From Phytohabitans aurantiacus (lineage in GTDB: Bacteria > Actinomycetota > Actinomycetes > Mycobacteriales > Micromonosporaceae): DNA of 64,000 bases. This document shows positions 43,396-51,366 of the stretch, piece after piece. Location: positions 63,528 through 127,527 of the forward strand of contig NZ_BSDI01000004.1 in assembly GCF_027923225.1 (NCBI RefSeq), written 5' to 3'. A program made the translations under genes and the position numbers. The notes below the pieces were generated by a model that saw only the letters and a list, made by a program, of their open reading frames with translations, searched no databases and was not told the DNA's origin. Positions within the stretch are counted from its first letter, which is position 1; every line of letters begins with the position of its first letter.

Positions 43396-43413
43396 CTGGG
43401 GCTCGAGCCCCAG
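43396..43413. repeat. Perfect 18-bp palindrome CTGGGGCTCGAGCCCCAG
   Basis: A fully self-complementary 18-mer between the tRNA terminator and the MarR gene end, followed by ACCCC. It could be a second terminator for MarR or a protein-binding site; GC palindromes of this type occur in many actinomycete intergenic regions. Confidence 0.5.
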
Positions 43414-43461
43414 ACCCCACGCCCGGGTGCAGGCTTTAGCGGTACTCCGCCTGGTCGCTTT

Positions 43462-43920
43462 CTAGCCACTGGCGCCATCACGAACGGTGCGCAGGGCGCC
43501 GATCGCGGCCACGTACTTCAGCAGTAGGCGCGCGAACTCGAGTCGCTCCTGCTCCGGCCACTCGCGGGTGATGTACTCGAACGCGGTCCGCTGGTGCTGC
43601 CGGAAACGTTCCAACGTCGCGACGCCCTCAGGGCTGAGCCGCAGCACAGTACGCCGCCCGTCACGCTGAGACGCAGCCCGCGCCAGGTAGCCGGCGCTGA
43701 TGCAGTCGGTGACCATGCGGCTTGCGACCGACGGGTCGACCGCGAGGCGTTCAGCCACCACGCCGACGGTGACCTCGCCGTCGGTGCCGTCCTCGACGAT
43801 GTTGAGCACGAGCGTGCGGGTCAGGTCTTTGGCCGGTACCGGGTTTTCCACGTCGAGCAGCACGCTGCGGCGCAACCGGGAGAAGGCGGGACCGACCGCG
43901 TCCAGCAAATCTGACATCAC
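43462..43920 (-). CDS. MarR-family transcriptional regulator
   Basis: 152 residues with a winged helix-turn-helix: VTVGVVAERLAVDPSVASRMVTDCISAGYLARAASQRDGRRTVLRLSPEG, of which the recognition helix PSVASRMVTDC and the wing QRDGRRT are key. MarR dimers repress by binding palindromes and release with small aromatic or oxidised ligands. It diverges from the NmrA-like gene across 137 bp holding a clear palindrome, so it likely controls both genes. Confidence 0.9.
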   Translation of the reverse strand: MMSDLLDAVGPAFSRLRRSVLLDVENPVPAKDLTRTLVLNIVEDGTDGEVTVGVVAERLAVDPSVASRMVTDCISAGYLARAASQRDGRRTVLRLSPEGVATLERFRQHQRTAFEYITREWPEQERLEFARLLLKYVAAIGALRTVRDGASG

Positions 43921-43951
43921 GCGAGTTTAAGGCATGTGCTAGCGTGCAACC

Positions 43952-43973
43952 ATGTGCATGACAGCATGCACAT
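43952..43973. promoter_or_regulatory. Probable MarR operator palindrome
   Basis: ATGTGCATG-ACAG-CATGCACAT: perfect 9-bp arms with a 4-nt centre, 32 bp upstream of the MarR start and ~85 bp before the NmrA-like start. A looser related sequence (GCATGTGCTAGCGTGCA) adjoins it nearer the MarR start. Confidence 0.65.
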
Positions 43974-44057
43974 ATGTAACCCGGATCCTCCGGGCGGAGT
44001 CGTGGCGCGGTGAGCGCCCGCTCGATGGCCTCCTTCACACGAGGAGACAGCAAACCC

Positions 44058-44882
44058 ATGACCACCCTCATCACCGGCGCGCGCGGCAATGTCGGCGGCG
44101 GCGTCCTGCGGCGCTTGCACGCTGCCGGCCACGCCCTGCGCGCGTCGAGCCGGGAGCCCGGGCGACTGGACGTGCCCGAGGGGATCGAGACAGTACTGCT
44201 CGATCTTGCCGAGCCTGACACGTTCGAGTCTGCCTTGCGGGGCATCACCCAGGTGTTCCTCTACGCCGAGCCTGAAGGCGTCGACGAGTTCGTCGGCGCC
44301 GCCGAGGCGGCCGGCGTCAAGCACATCGTGCTGCTGTCGAGCTCCGCGGCGCTGTCGCCGACCGCGCTGGAAGACCCGCTCGGCCGGCACCACATCCTGG
44401 TCGAGCGCGCACTACTGGCATCGTCGATCTCGACGACGCTGCTACGACCAGACGCTTTCGCCGGCAACGCGTTTGGCTGGCTGGACGCGATCCGGTCCGG
44501 CGGGCCGGTCGAGCAGGCCTATCCGGACGCCAATGTCGCCCCGGTGCACGAAGACGATATCGCCGATGTCGCGGCCGCGGCGCTGACCGAAGACTGGCTC
44601 GTCGGTCACGCCATCACGCTCACCGGACCGCGGTCGATAAGCCTGCGCGAGCAAATCACCATCGTCGCCGGCCGGCTCGGACGCGACATCGCCATCCACG
44701 AGCTGACGCGCGCCGAGGCGGAGGAGAAGATGGCTCGATACATGCCAGCCGAGTTTGTCGCATCGCTGCTCGACTTCTGGGCCGGCGCCGTGGCCGGGCC
44801 GGCACCGATCAGTGATGCCGAGTGGGTGACGTGCAAGCCCGCCCGCACGTTCGAACAGTGGGTCGAGGAGCACATCCACTAA
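44058..44882 (+). CDS. NmrA/SDR-like NAD(P)-binding protein
   Basis: 274 residues from MTTLITGARGNVGGGVLRRL (Rossmann GxxGxxG); ribosome site GAGGAG precedes. It belongs to the atypical short-chain reductase group (NmrA/QOR2-like), with VKHIVLLSSSAALSP and LRPDAFAGNAFGW. Such proteins act as quinone reductases or redox sensors. Target of the divergent MarR in all likelihood. Confidence 0.85.
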   Translation: MTTLITGARGNVGGGVLRRLHAAGHALRASSREPGRLDVPEGIETVLLDLAEPDTFESALRGITQVFLYAEPEGVDEFVGAAEAAGVKHIVLLSSSAALSPTALEDPLGRHHILVERALLASSISTTLLRPDAFAGNAFGWLDAIRSGGPVEQAYPDANVAPVHEDDIADVAAAALTEDWLVGHAITLTGPRSISLREQITIVAGRLGRDIAIHELTRAEAEEKMARYMPAEFVASLLDFWAGAVAGPAPISDAEWVTCKPARTFEQWVEEHIH

Positions 44883-44892
44883 GGATTTGGTT

Positions 44893-44922
44893 GGGGCCCT
44901 TGACCGGCTGGTCAAGGGCCCC
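44893..44922. terminator. Bidirectional hairpin between NmrA-like gene and S8 protease gene
   Basis: GGGGCCCTTGACC-GGCT-GGTCAAGGGCCCC: perfect 13-bp stem, 4-nt loop, placed exactly between convergent gene ends. Confidence 0.85.
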
Positions 44923-44931
44923 TCTCATCGG

Positions 44932-47900
44932 TCAGTGCAGCAGGTACGCGCGGAGCGTGGTCAGCGTGACCTCGTTACCGGCCTTGTCCTTCGCCACGGC
45001 TCGCAGCGACACGTGCTCGGCGCCGGCCGGATGGTTGACCGTCGTCTTCCACTTCGAGCCACCGCCTTTCACCGCCGCCGGGCTCCACGTAGCACCGTCG
45101 TCGTAGGACACTTCGACGGTGAGGCTGGTGACACGGCTGGCATGGGAGCCGGCCTGGTGGCTGACTCGCACCGGAATGGTGAATCGTTCGCCCGCCGGTG
45201 CGCTGTACGCACCGTCCAGCGCTGGCGCGTAGTGCACCGTCATCAGGGGAAGAGGCGTCACCGCCTCCGCGGAGTGTGCGGAACGGAACGACCATGAGCC
45301 GGACACCTTGGTGGATGTCGGGAAGACCCCGGTGCGGTCGAGTTCCGCCTCCAAACGGTACGCGGAATCCTCGCTGGGCAGCGTCGTCGAGAGAATGCCA
45401 GCTACGGGGGAGGTCGCGATGGGTTCCCCATTCCGATACAGGGTGGTCTGGCTCCGCTTCGCCGGGATCTTGCCGCCGATCCCGAACCGGCCGGGCACGG
45501 GGTCGACCATCATGCCGAAGTACGCGCTGAATTCGTCGTCGGCTGTCCGGGTCACGCCGACCGTCGACGCGCTACCGGCTGGGCGGTTGTAGAACGCCGG
45601 GCCGAAGACCGCCGTGTTCCAAATCTGTTGGTACGAACGCCCTGGCCGGTAGACGAGGTCCGATTGGGCGGCGAGGGTCACCGTCTTCGGAACGTCGATC
45701 GGGCCGATGTCGACCATGTCGCTGGACCAGTTCACGTTCGTGCCGGCGAAGTAGTCGATGCGGCGCGCGGGCAGCCGCATGCGGATGTTTGCGGAGAAGA
45801 ACGCGTTGTCGGCCAGTGAGCCCATCGCACCGGCGGTGCCGGGCAGCCCGTGCATGTTCTGGTGTACGACGGCCAGGTCGCGGGGACGGACGTGGCGGGT
45901 GAGCCCGGTCGGGACTCCGCCGTCGATGCCGATTCCCACGTTGTACATGTACGGGCTGTCCCAGAAGGAACCGTTGCCGTCCGAACGGGCCCAGTGGGAA
46001 GCGACCAGAGACTTGAAGCCCGCCGAGGTGGCCGCGGGGCCGACCTGTCCGAGGAACAGCCTTTGGGTGCCCTCGTAGGGGAAGTAGTAATCGAGTCCGT
46101 CATCGCCGGGCGCCGTGTAGCTGGCGAGCGACAAGACCGGAGCGGCGCCGGGTTCGGGCACGGTGATGTCGACGGCGGCGGCGGTCCGGGCGTCGATAAC
46201 GACCGTGGTGTCGGCCTTCAACCGGATCTGTGGCCGCGCCAGCAGCGAGATGGTTTCCTTCTCGGTGTCCGGGTCGGTCGCGATGAGGGCACCCACGCTG
46301 TAGTCGCCCGCGGGCACGCGCGTGGTGTATCCGTCCGGCGTCATCTGGTACGACACCTGTTCGCCGGTCCACGACGTGACGGCGCTGTTGTACGCCGTCG
46401 CGGTCGCGCCGTGCCGGTCGATCACCCGCACGGTGATGTCGTAGCTTTCCGCCTCGCGGAACACGGAGACCTGCGTCCGCACCGGGGTGGCACCCACCAT
46501 CGCGGTGACCTGGCCCGTGTACCGGCCGTCCGGGGCGGCCACCGACGTGTCCACCGTGACGGTGACCGTGGCCGTGCCTCCCGCGGGGATCGTCACGGTC
46601 GACGGCGACACCGTCAGCATCCCGGCCGGAGCGGCACCGCCGGGGCCGGTCATCGCTCCAGCCACGGTGGCCGAAATCGGTGTGGTACCGGTGTTGCGGT
46701 AGGTCAGCACCTTGGCCATCGGTGCGTCGTCCTCGTGCGGCCACTCCGGCCGCCCCAGGTTGAGGCTGCCCTGATCCACGACCACGGACGCGCTGACCAG
46801 AGCGGCCAGGTCTACCCGACCCGCGCCCTGCCCGTCGAGGGCGACCCCATCGAGCCACCGGGAGGTGCTCATCAAAGCGCCCTTGAGTTCCGAGCCGCTC
46901 CACTGTGGATATTTCTGGGCCAGAAGTGCCGCGGCGCCGGCGACGTGCGGTGTCGCCATCGACGTGCCGCTGCGCGCCATGTAGGGCCCGCTGCCCTCAT
47001 CAGGCACCAGCGAGGAGCGGGCGGCCACGATGTCGGTACCGGGAGCCGCGATCTCGGGCTTGAGCCCGCCGTCACCCAGCCGGGGACCACCGCTGGAGAA
47101 GTCCGCGATGGCGTCCTGACGATCGACCGCCGCGACCGAGAGTGCGGCGTCCGCTGTGGACGGTGACTGGACCGTGTGGGGACCGTCGTTGCCTGACGCG
47201 ATCACGAAGAGCGTGCCGTACTGCGCGCTGAGCCGGTTGACCGTGTCTTCGACGATGTCGACGCCAGGACTGTCCGGCCCGCCGATGCTCACGTTTACCA
47301 CCGAGGCGCCCTGCTCGGCCGCCCACTGCATGCCGGCGATCATCGCCGAGTCGGAGCACCACCTGTCGTCACACACCTTGCCGGCGAGGATCGTGGCTTC
47401 CGGCGCGATGCCCTTGTACCGCCCGCCGGAGGCAGCGCCGTTGCCCGCCATGGTGGACGCCACATGCGTGCCGTGCCCGATCACGTCGCCTGGCTCCGGC
47501 GACTCGGAGAAGTTCTCGCTGGCTCGAATACGACCGGCGAGATCGGGATGGCTCGCGTCGACGCCGGTGTCCAGTACCCCCACCACGACGTCACGGCCGG
47601 TGAGGCCGGCTTCCCAGGCCGCTGGCGCGCCGATCTGTGCCGCGCTCTGGTCGAGCGCGATCTGCCTGACGCCATCCAGAAGGATCGAGCGGACGGCGCC
47701 CTGGTCGAGCCCGGAACGCAGCTCGGTCCACAGTGCACCGTTGTCGCCCTTGTCGGCGCGCACCGCGAGCGCGTTCACCACGGGGATCTCGCGAGTCACC
47801 GTGGCGCGCTTGTCCGCTAATTGGCGCAGGCTGGAGCGCTTCGCGCCTCCGGCGTGCTGGAGGATGAGCGGCGTCGTGTCGCGGTACCCGATCGCGAGCA

Positions 47901-48198
47901 GCCCGGTCACGTCGAACAGTCGCCGATCCACCCGACCCGCGGCCAGCAGTCCGAGCACATCGGATGGATAGATGTACTGGTGCCCGGCGCGCCGCTCGGC
48001 AGCGAACCCGATCCGGTCTCGCCCCTTGCCGGGCTCGACCGACACCACCTTGTCGCCGCTGAAACGCACGACGTCGCCGGTGACGAGGGTGACCGTGTCA
48101 CCCGGTAGGGCGCCGCCCGGTTGTGCTGTGGCGGGCGCGGGACCAGAAAGGACCAGCGTCAGACTCGCCGACGCGGCGAGCCATCGAAATGTTCTCAC
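44932..48198 (-). CDS. Secreted subtilisin-like (S8) serine protease, large multidomain
   Basis: 1,088 residues with signal peptide (cut near ATAQ, ~26). A propeptide-like domain (~30-185) is followed by the S8 catalytic domain with Asp210 (LDTGVD), His242 (GHGTHVA), Asn336 (ASGND) and Ser413 (GTSMATPH). After residue ~470 come beta-sandwich/Fn3-like and other beta domains (to the end), with no membrane anchor or sorting signal. It belongs to the kind of large actinomycete S8 proteases that act outside the cell. It is 26 bp after the siderophore-interacting protein gene on the same strand. Confidence 0.93.
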   Translation of the reverse strand: MRTFRWLAASASLTLVLSGPAPATAQPGGALPGDTVTLVTGDVVRFSGDKVVSVEPGKGRDRIGFAAERRAGHQYIYPSDVLGLLAAGRVDRRLFDVTGLLAIGYRDTTPLILQHAGGAKRSSLRQLADKRATVTREIPVVNALAVRADKGDNGALWTELRSGLDQGAVRSILLDGVRQIALDQSAAQIGAPAAWEAGLTGRDVVVGVLDTGVDASHPDLAGRIRASENFSESPEPGDVIGHGTHVASTMAGNGAASGGRYKGIAPEATILAGKVCDDRWCSDSAMIAGMQWAAEQGASVVNVSIGGPDSPGVDIVEDTVNRLSAQYGTLFVIASGNDGPHTVQSPSTADAALSVAAVDRQDAIADFSSGGPRLGDGGLKPEIAAPGTDIVAARSSLVPDEGSGPYMARSGTSMATPHVAGAAALLAQKYPQWSGSELKGALMSTSRWLDGVALDGQGAGRVDLAALVSASVVVDQGSLNLGRPEWPHEDDAPMAKVLTYRNTGTTPISATVAGAMTGPGGAAPAGMLTVSPSTVTIPAGGTATVTVTVDTSVAAPDGRYTGQVTAMVGATPVRTQVSVFREAESYDITVRVIDRHGATATAYNSAVTSWTGEQVSYQMTPDGYTTRVPAGDYSVGALIATDPDTEKETISLLARPQIRLKADTTVVIDARTAAAVDITVPEPGAAPVLSLASYTAPGDDGLDYYFPYEGTQRLFLGQVGPAATSAGFKSLVASHWARSDGNGSFWDSPYMYNVGIGIDGGVPTGLTRHVRPRDLAVVHQNMHGLPGTAGAMGSLADNAFFSANIRMRLPARRIDYFAGTNVNWSSDMVDIGPIDVPKTVTLAAQSDLVYRPGRSYQQIWNTAVFGPAFYNRPAGSASTVGVTRTADDEFSAYFGMMVDPVPGRFGIGGKIPAKRSQTTLYRNGEPIATSPVAGILSTTLPSEDSAYRLEAELDRTGVFPTSTKVSGSWSFRSAHSAEAVTPLPLMTVHYAPALDGAYSAPAGERFTIPVRVSHQAGSHASRVTSLTVEVSYDDGATWSPAAVKGGGSKWKTTVNHPAGAEHVSLRAVAKDKAGNEVTLTTLRAYLLH

Positions 48199-48224
48199 AC
48201 AGCCTAGGTGTCAACGAGCCCACC

Positions 48225-49067
48225 TTACGGTTGCATGTCCTGTTCACGTTCGACGGTGGCGTTCCACTCCCGCTTGGTGGCCTGCCATCGGTCTTCGTCG
48301 TGACCAACCCGCCAGTACCCGGAAAGTGACTGTCCCTGGCGCGCGACGCCACGCTCGACGAAGAGCAACCGGCGCAGTTCCTTCACGAACCCGGCCTCGC
48401 CGTGCACGAACGCGTGCACGGCGCCGGGCGGGAACTCGAACGCCGACACGGCCCGCACGAGCGCCGCGCCGACCGGGGCGTCGCCCCGGTGCAGCCAGGT
48501 GACCGCGGCATCGCCCGCGGTCTCGAGCTTCTGCTCCTCCTCGGGACCGCTCACCTCGATGAAGACGTGTGCACGCGTGGCCGGCGCCAGCCGTTCCAGG
48601 GACGCCGCTATCGCGGGCAGCGCGCTCTCGTCGCCGACCAGCAGATGCCAATCGCCATCCGGGTTGGGCGCGTAGGCGCCTCCCGGCCCGGCGAAGCGAA
48701 CCTCATCGCCGGGGCGTGCCTGCGCCGCCCACGGACCGGCGAGGCCCTCCTCGCCGTGATACACGACGTCGATGGTGAGTTCGCGCCGCACCTCGTCCCA
48801 GCGACGCACGGTGTATGTGCGCATGCTCGGCCATTGCTCGCGCGGACGTTCGGCGCGGATCTGTTCGAGGTCGAACGGCTCGGGATACGTCACGCCGCTG
48901 GGTGCGAAAAGCAGCTTCACGTAGTGGTCGGTGAACTCCCCCGCGCTGAAATTCGCCAGCCCGGGGCCGCCGAGCACGATGCGCACCATATGCGGAGTGA
49001 TCCGCTCGACAGACTCCACGCGGGCGGTGGTGACACGCGGCGCGCGGCGCCCAGGGCGTTCCGACAT
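48225..49067 (-). CDS. Siderophore-interacting protein (ferric-siderophore reductase, SIP family)
   Basis: 280 residues with a FAD-binding beta-barrel then NAD(P)H domain. The FAD motif is MRTYTVRRWD (RxYTxR); GDESALPAIAASLE and FVHGEAGFVKELRRLLF (the HGE box) are family marks. It releases iron from imported siderophores in the cytoplasm. No siderophore transporter is adjacent. It is 9 bp downstream of the TetR gene stop. Confidence 0.93.
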   Translation of the reverse strand: MSERPGRRAPRVTTARVESVERITPHMVRIVLGGPGLANFSAGEFTDHYVKLLFAPSGVTYPEPFDLEQIRAERPREQWPSMRTYTVRRWDEVRRELTIDVVYHGEEGLAGPWAAQARPGDEVRFAGPGGAYAPNPDGDWHLLVGDESALPAIAASLERLAPATRAHVFIEVSGPEEEQKLETAGDAAVTWLHRGDAPVGAALVRAVSAFEFPPGAVHAFVHGEAGFVKELRRLLFVERGVARQGQSLSGYWRVGHDEDRWQATKREWNATVEREQDMQP

Positions 49068-49076
49068 GATCCGAGC

Positions 49077-49748
49077 TTAGCGAGGGATCCGGCCTTCCAG
49101 CCCGTCGAGGACGACCTCCAATCCGTACTCGAACTTGTCCTGCCGGATCCCAGCCGGGTCAAGATCCGTGGAGCCGGCTGGCATGAGCCGCGCGACGAAC
49201 TCCGCCTCCGTCTGCCCGGAACGCGCGACGGTGGTGAGCCAGGCGGCCTCCGTCGTGCTCATTCCGATCACGTATGAGAGGAGCGTGTCGATCGCTCGGC
49301 TCGGCTCGGGGAAGCCGGCGGCCGCGAAGACAGCGGCGAGCCGCTCCGTGAACGACGTGAGGTTGGGGCCCATGTAGGCGAGGCCCGCCTGGCCGACCAC
49401 CGAAGCCAGCCACGGGTGGCGCAGGGCGGTCGCACGGAAGGAGCGCGACGCGTCACCGGCGGCAGCGCGCCATCCGGTACCGCTGGCGTCCGGCACCGTC
49501 ACCTCGGCGAAGATCTCGTCCATCGCGAGCTCCATCAGCTCGTCTTTGGTCGCCACATGGCGGTACAGGGAGGTGGCGGCCGTTTTCAGGCGGGTGCCGA
49601 GCTTGCGCATGCTCAGCGCCTCCACGCCTTCCGCGTCGAGCATGACGATCGCCTCGCGCACGATCGCCGCCTGGCTCAGCGCGGGCTGATCGGGCTCGGC
49701 CTGCTGGCGGGCCCACACGGACGGGATCGGGTTCGTCTTGCCGGCCAT
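49077..49748 (-). CDS. TetR-family repressor
   Basis: 223 residues from MAGKTNPIPSV; a GGAGGAAG ribosome site precedes, and the frame beyond this start is not coding. The N-terminal HTH is AIVREAIVMLDAEGVEALSMRKLGTRLKTAATSLYRHVATKDELME; its C-terminal part (TetR_C type) is 145 residues. It diverges from the DHA2 transporter with four operator copies between, so it should repress that gene and itself. Confidence 0.92.
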   Translation of the reverse strand: MAGKTNPIPSVWARQQAEPDQPALSQAAIVREAIVMLDAEGVEALSMRKLGTRLKTAATSLYRHVATKDELMELAMDEIFAEVTVPDASGTGWRAAAGDASRSFRATALRHPWLASVVGQAGLAYMGPNLTSFTERLAAVFAAAGFPEPSRAIDTLLSYVIGMSTTEAAWLTTVARSGQTEAEFVARLMPAGSTDLDPAGIRQDKFEYGLEVVLDGLEGRIPR

Positions 49749-49766
49749 GACCACTTCCTCCAGGAC

Positions 49767-49860
49767 GCGTACACCGTTCGCCATCAGCGTACACAAAACC
49801 GGGCTTGCGTACAGCGTTCGCGTCTGCGTACAGTGTTCGCAGCAAACGAACGGTGTACGC
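49767..49860. promoter_or_regulatory. Four TetR operator copies between TetR and MFS genes
   Basis: GCGTACACCGTTCG (49767-49780), GCGTACAGCGTTCG (49807-49820), GCGTACAGTGTTCG (49826-49839) and the inverted copy CGAACGGTGTACGC (49847-49860). Each contains a dyad GTACA-N-(T/C)GTTC; the third copy is nearly a perfect palindrome. The array fills the 127-bp divergent gap and overlaps where both promoters must lie. Confidence 0.75.
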
Positions 49861-49875
49861 CCCTGGAGGAAGATC

Positions 49876-51363
49876 ATGGAAACTCGCAACCCGCACCGCT
49901 GGTGGATCCTCGTCGTGCTATGCCTGAGCAGCCTGGTCCTGGTGGTCGACAGCATGGCGCTGACCGTCGCGGTGCCACACATGACCGAGGACATCGGCGC
50001 GAGCGCGCAGGACATCCAGTGGATCCTCGACTCGTACATCCTCGTGTTCGCCGGACTTCTGCTCACCTCGGGAAGCCTCGGTGACCGGTTCGGACGCCGA
50101 AAAGTCATGATCATCGGCCTGCTGCTCTTCGGAGCGGCGTCACTGGCGGCGATGTTCGTCGCGAACCCCGCCGAGATGATCGCGGTGCGGATCGCGATGG
50201 GCGTCGGTGGCGCCCTGATCATGCCGTCAACACTGTCGATCCTCATCACGGTCTTCCAGGAGGACGAGCGCAACAAGGCGATGGCGGTGTGGAGCTCCGT
50301 GGCGATGCTCGGCCTGGTCGGCAGCCCGGTGCTGGGCGGGGTACTGATCGACCACTTCTCCTGGCAGGCGATCTTCCTGATCAACGTCCCCGTCGTCGGT
50401 CTCGCGCTCCTGGCCGGCCTCACCCTGATGCCCGAGTCGAAGGCTCCCTGGCAGAAGGCCGACCCGCTGGGCGCGGTGCTCTCCGCCGCCGGCATGACCG
50501 CCCTGGTCTGGTGGATCATCGAGATCCCACAGCACGGCGCCTTCGAGGGTCGCTCGCTGGTCACCCTCGGCATCGCCGTGGTCTCGCTCGTCGGATTCGT
50601 GATCTGGGAGAACATCACTCCCGCCCCGATGGTGCCGCTGGTCCTGTTCAAGCACCGCAACTTCAGCGGCGGCTCGCTCTCCCTCGCCCTCGTGCAGATC
50701 GGCAACGGCGGCCTGCTGCTGGTGCTCACCCAGTACCTGCAGTTCGTGCTCGGGTACTCGCCGGTCAAGGCAGGCCTGGCCTTCGTGCCGCTGGCCGTCG
50801 CGGCGCTCGTCGGCAACGGGTTAGGCGCCAAGTTCGCCGCGAAGCTCGGCAACCGCGCCCTGGTACTGGGCGGCATGCTCGTCATGGTCGCCTCGTTCGC
50901 CCTGCTGACCACCGTCTCGGCCGACACCAGCTTCGCGGTCCCCGCCATCGCCCTCGGCCTCCTCGGCTTCGGTGCCGGCGCCGCGATGCCGGCCGCGGTC
51001 AGCGCCCTGATGGCCACCATCCCGGCTGACAAGGCGGGCGTCGGCTCCGCCCTGAACGACACCATCCAGCAGGCCGGCACCGCGCTGGGCATCGCGATCC
51101 TCGGCTCGCTGCTCTCCAGCGGCTTCGCCAGCGAAATGCCCGCCGACGCACCGGAGCAGGCCAAGCGGTCGATCGCCGACGCGCTGGCGATGGCTCAGGG
51201 CGACGCCGGCCTCATCCAGACCGCCCGGGACGCCTTCACCGCCTCGATGTCCACCACGTTCACCCTCAGCGCGATCGGCGTCCTCGCCGCCGCGATCGTG
51301 GCCAGCCTGATCATGCGGGACCGCAAGCCGGCACCCGCCGAGGAGCTTGAGCTCGTCGCTTGA
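49876..51363 (+). CDS. DHA2-family MFS drug exporter (14 helices)
   Basis: 495 residues from METRNPHRWWILVVLCLSSL; a GGAGGAAG ribosome site precedes. The first half has WILDSYILVFAGLLLTSGSLGDRFGRRKVMIIG (drug:H+ antiporter-2 motif), then MGVGGALIMPSTLSI and GSPVLGGVLID (motif C). About 14 membrane helices. Regulated by the divergent TetR; an efflux role for an antibiotic-like compound is expected. Its end meets the lasso exporter gene end with only 3 bp between. Confidence 0.93.
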   Translation: METRNPHRWWILVVLCLSSLVLVVDSMALTVAVPHMTEDIGASAQDIQWILDSYILVFAGLLLTSGSLGDRFGRRKVMIIGLLLFGAASLAAMFVANPAEMIAVRIAMGVGGALIMPSTLSILITVFQEDERNKAMAVWSSVAMLGLVGSPVLGGVLIDHFSWQAIFLINVPVVGLALLAGLTLMPESKAPWQKADPLGAVLSAAGMTALVWWIIEIPQHGAFEGRSLVTLGIAVVSLVGFVIWENITPAPMVPLVLFKHRNFSGGSLSLALVQIGNGGLLLVLTQYLQFVLGYSPVKAGLAFVPLAVAALVGNGLGAKFAAKLGNRALVLGGMLVMVASFALLTTVSADTSFAVPAIALGLLGFGAGAAMPAAVSALMATIPADKAGVGSALNDTIQQAGTALGIAILGSLLSSGFASEMPADAPEQAKRSIADALAMAQGDAGLIQTARDAFTASMSTTFTLSAIGVLAAAIVASLIMRDRKPAPAEELELVA

Positions 51364-51366
51364 CCG

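Noticed and set aside
43264..43413. Integrated element at tRNA-Arg
   Set aside because: No duplicated tRNA 3' end and no integrase are seen on either side; the IS630-like remnant does not use tRNA sites.
49749..51164. Long upstream extension of the TetR frame
   Set aside because: It runs antisense through the DHA2 transporter. The TetR start at 49748 has its own ribosome site and the operator array lies upstream.
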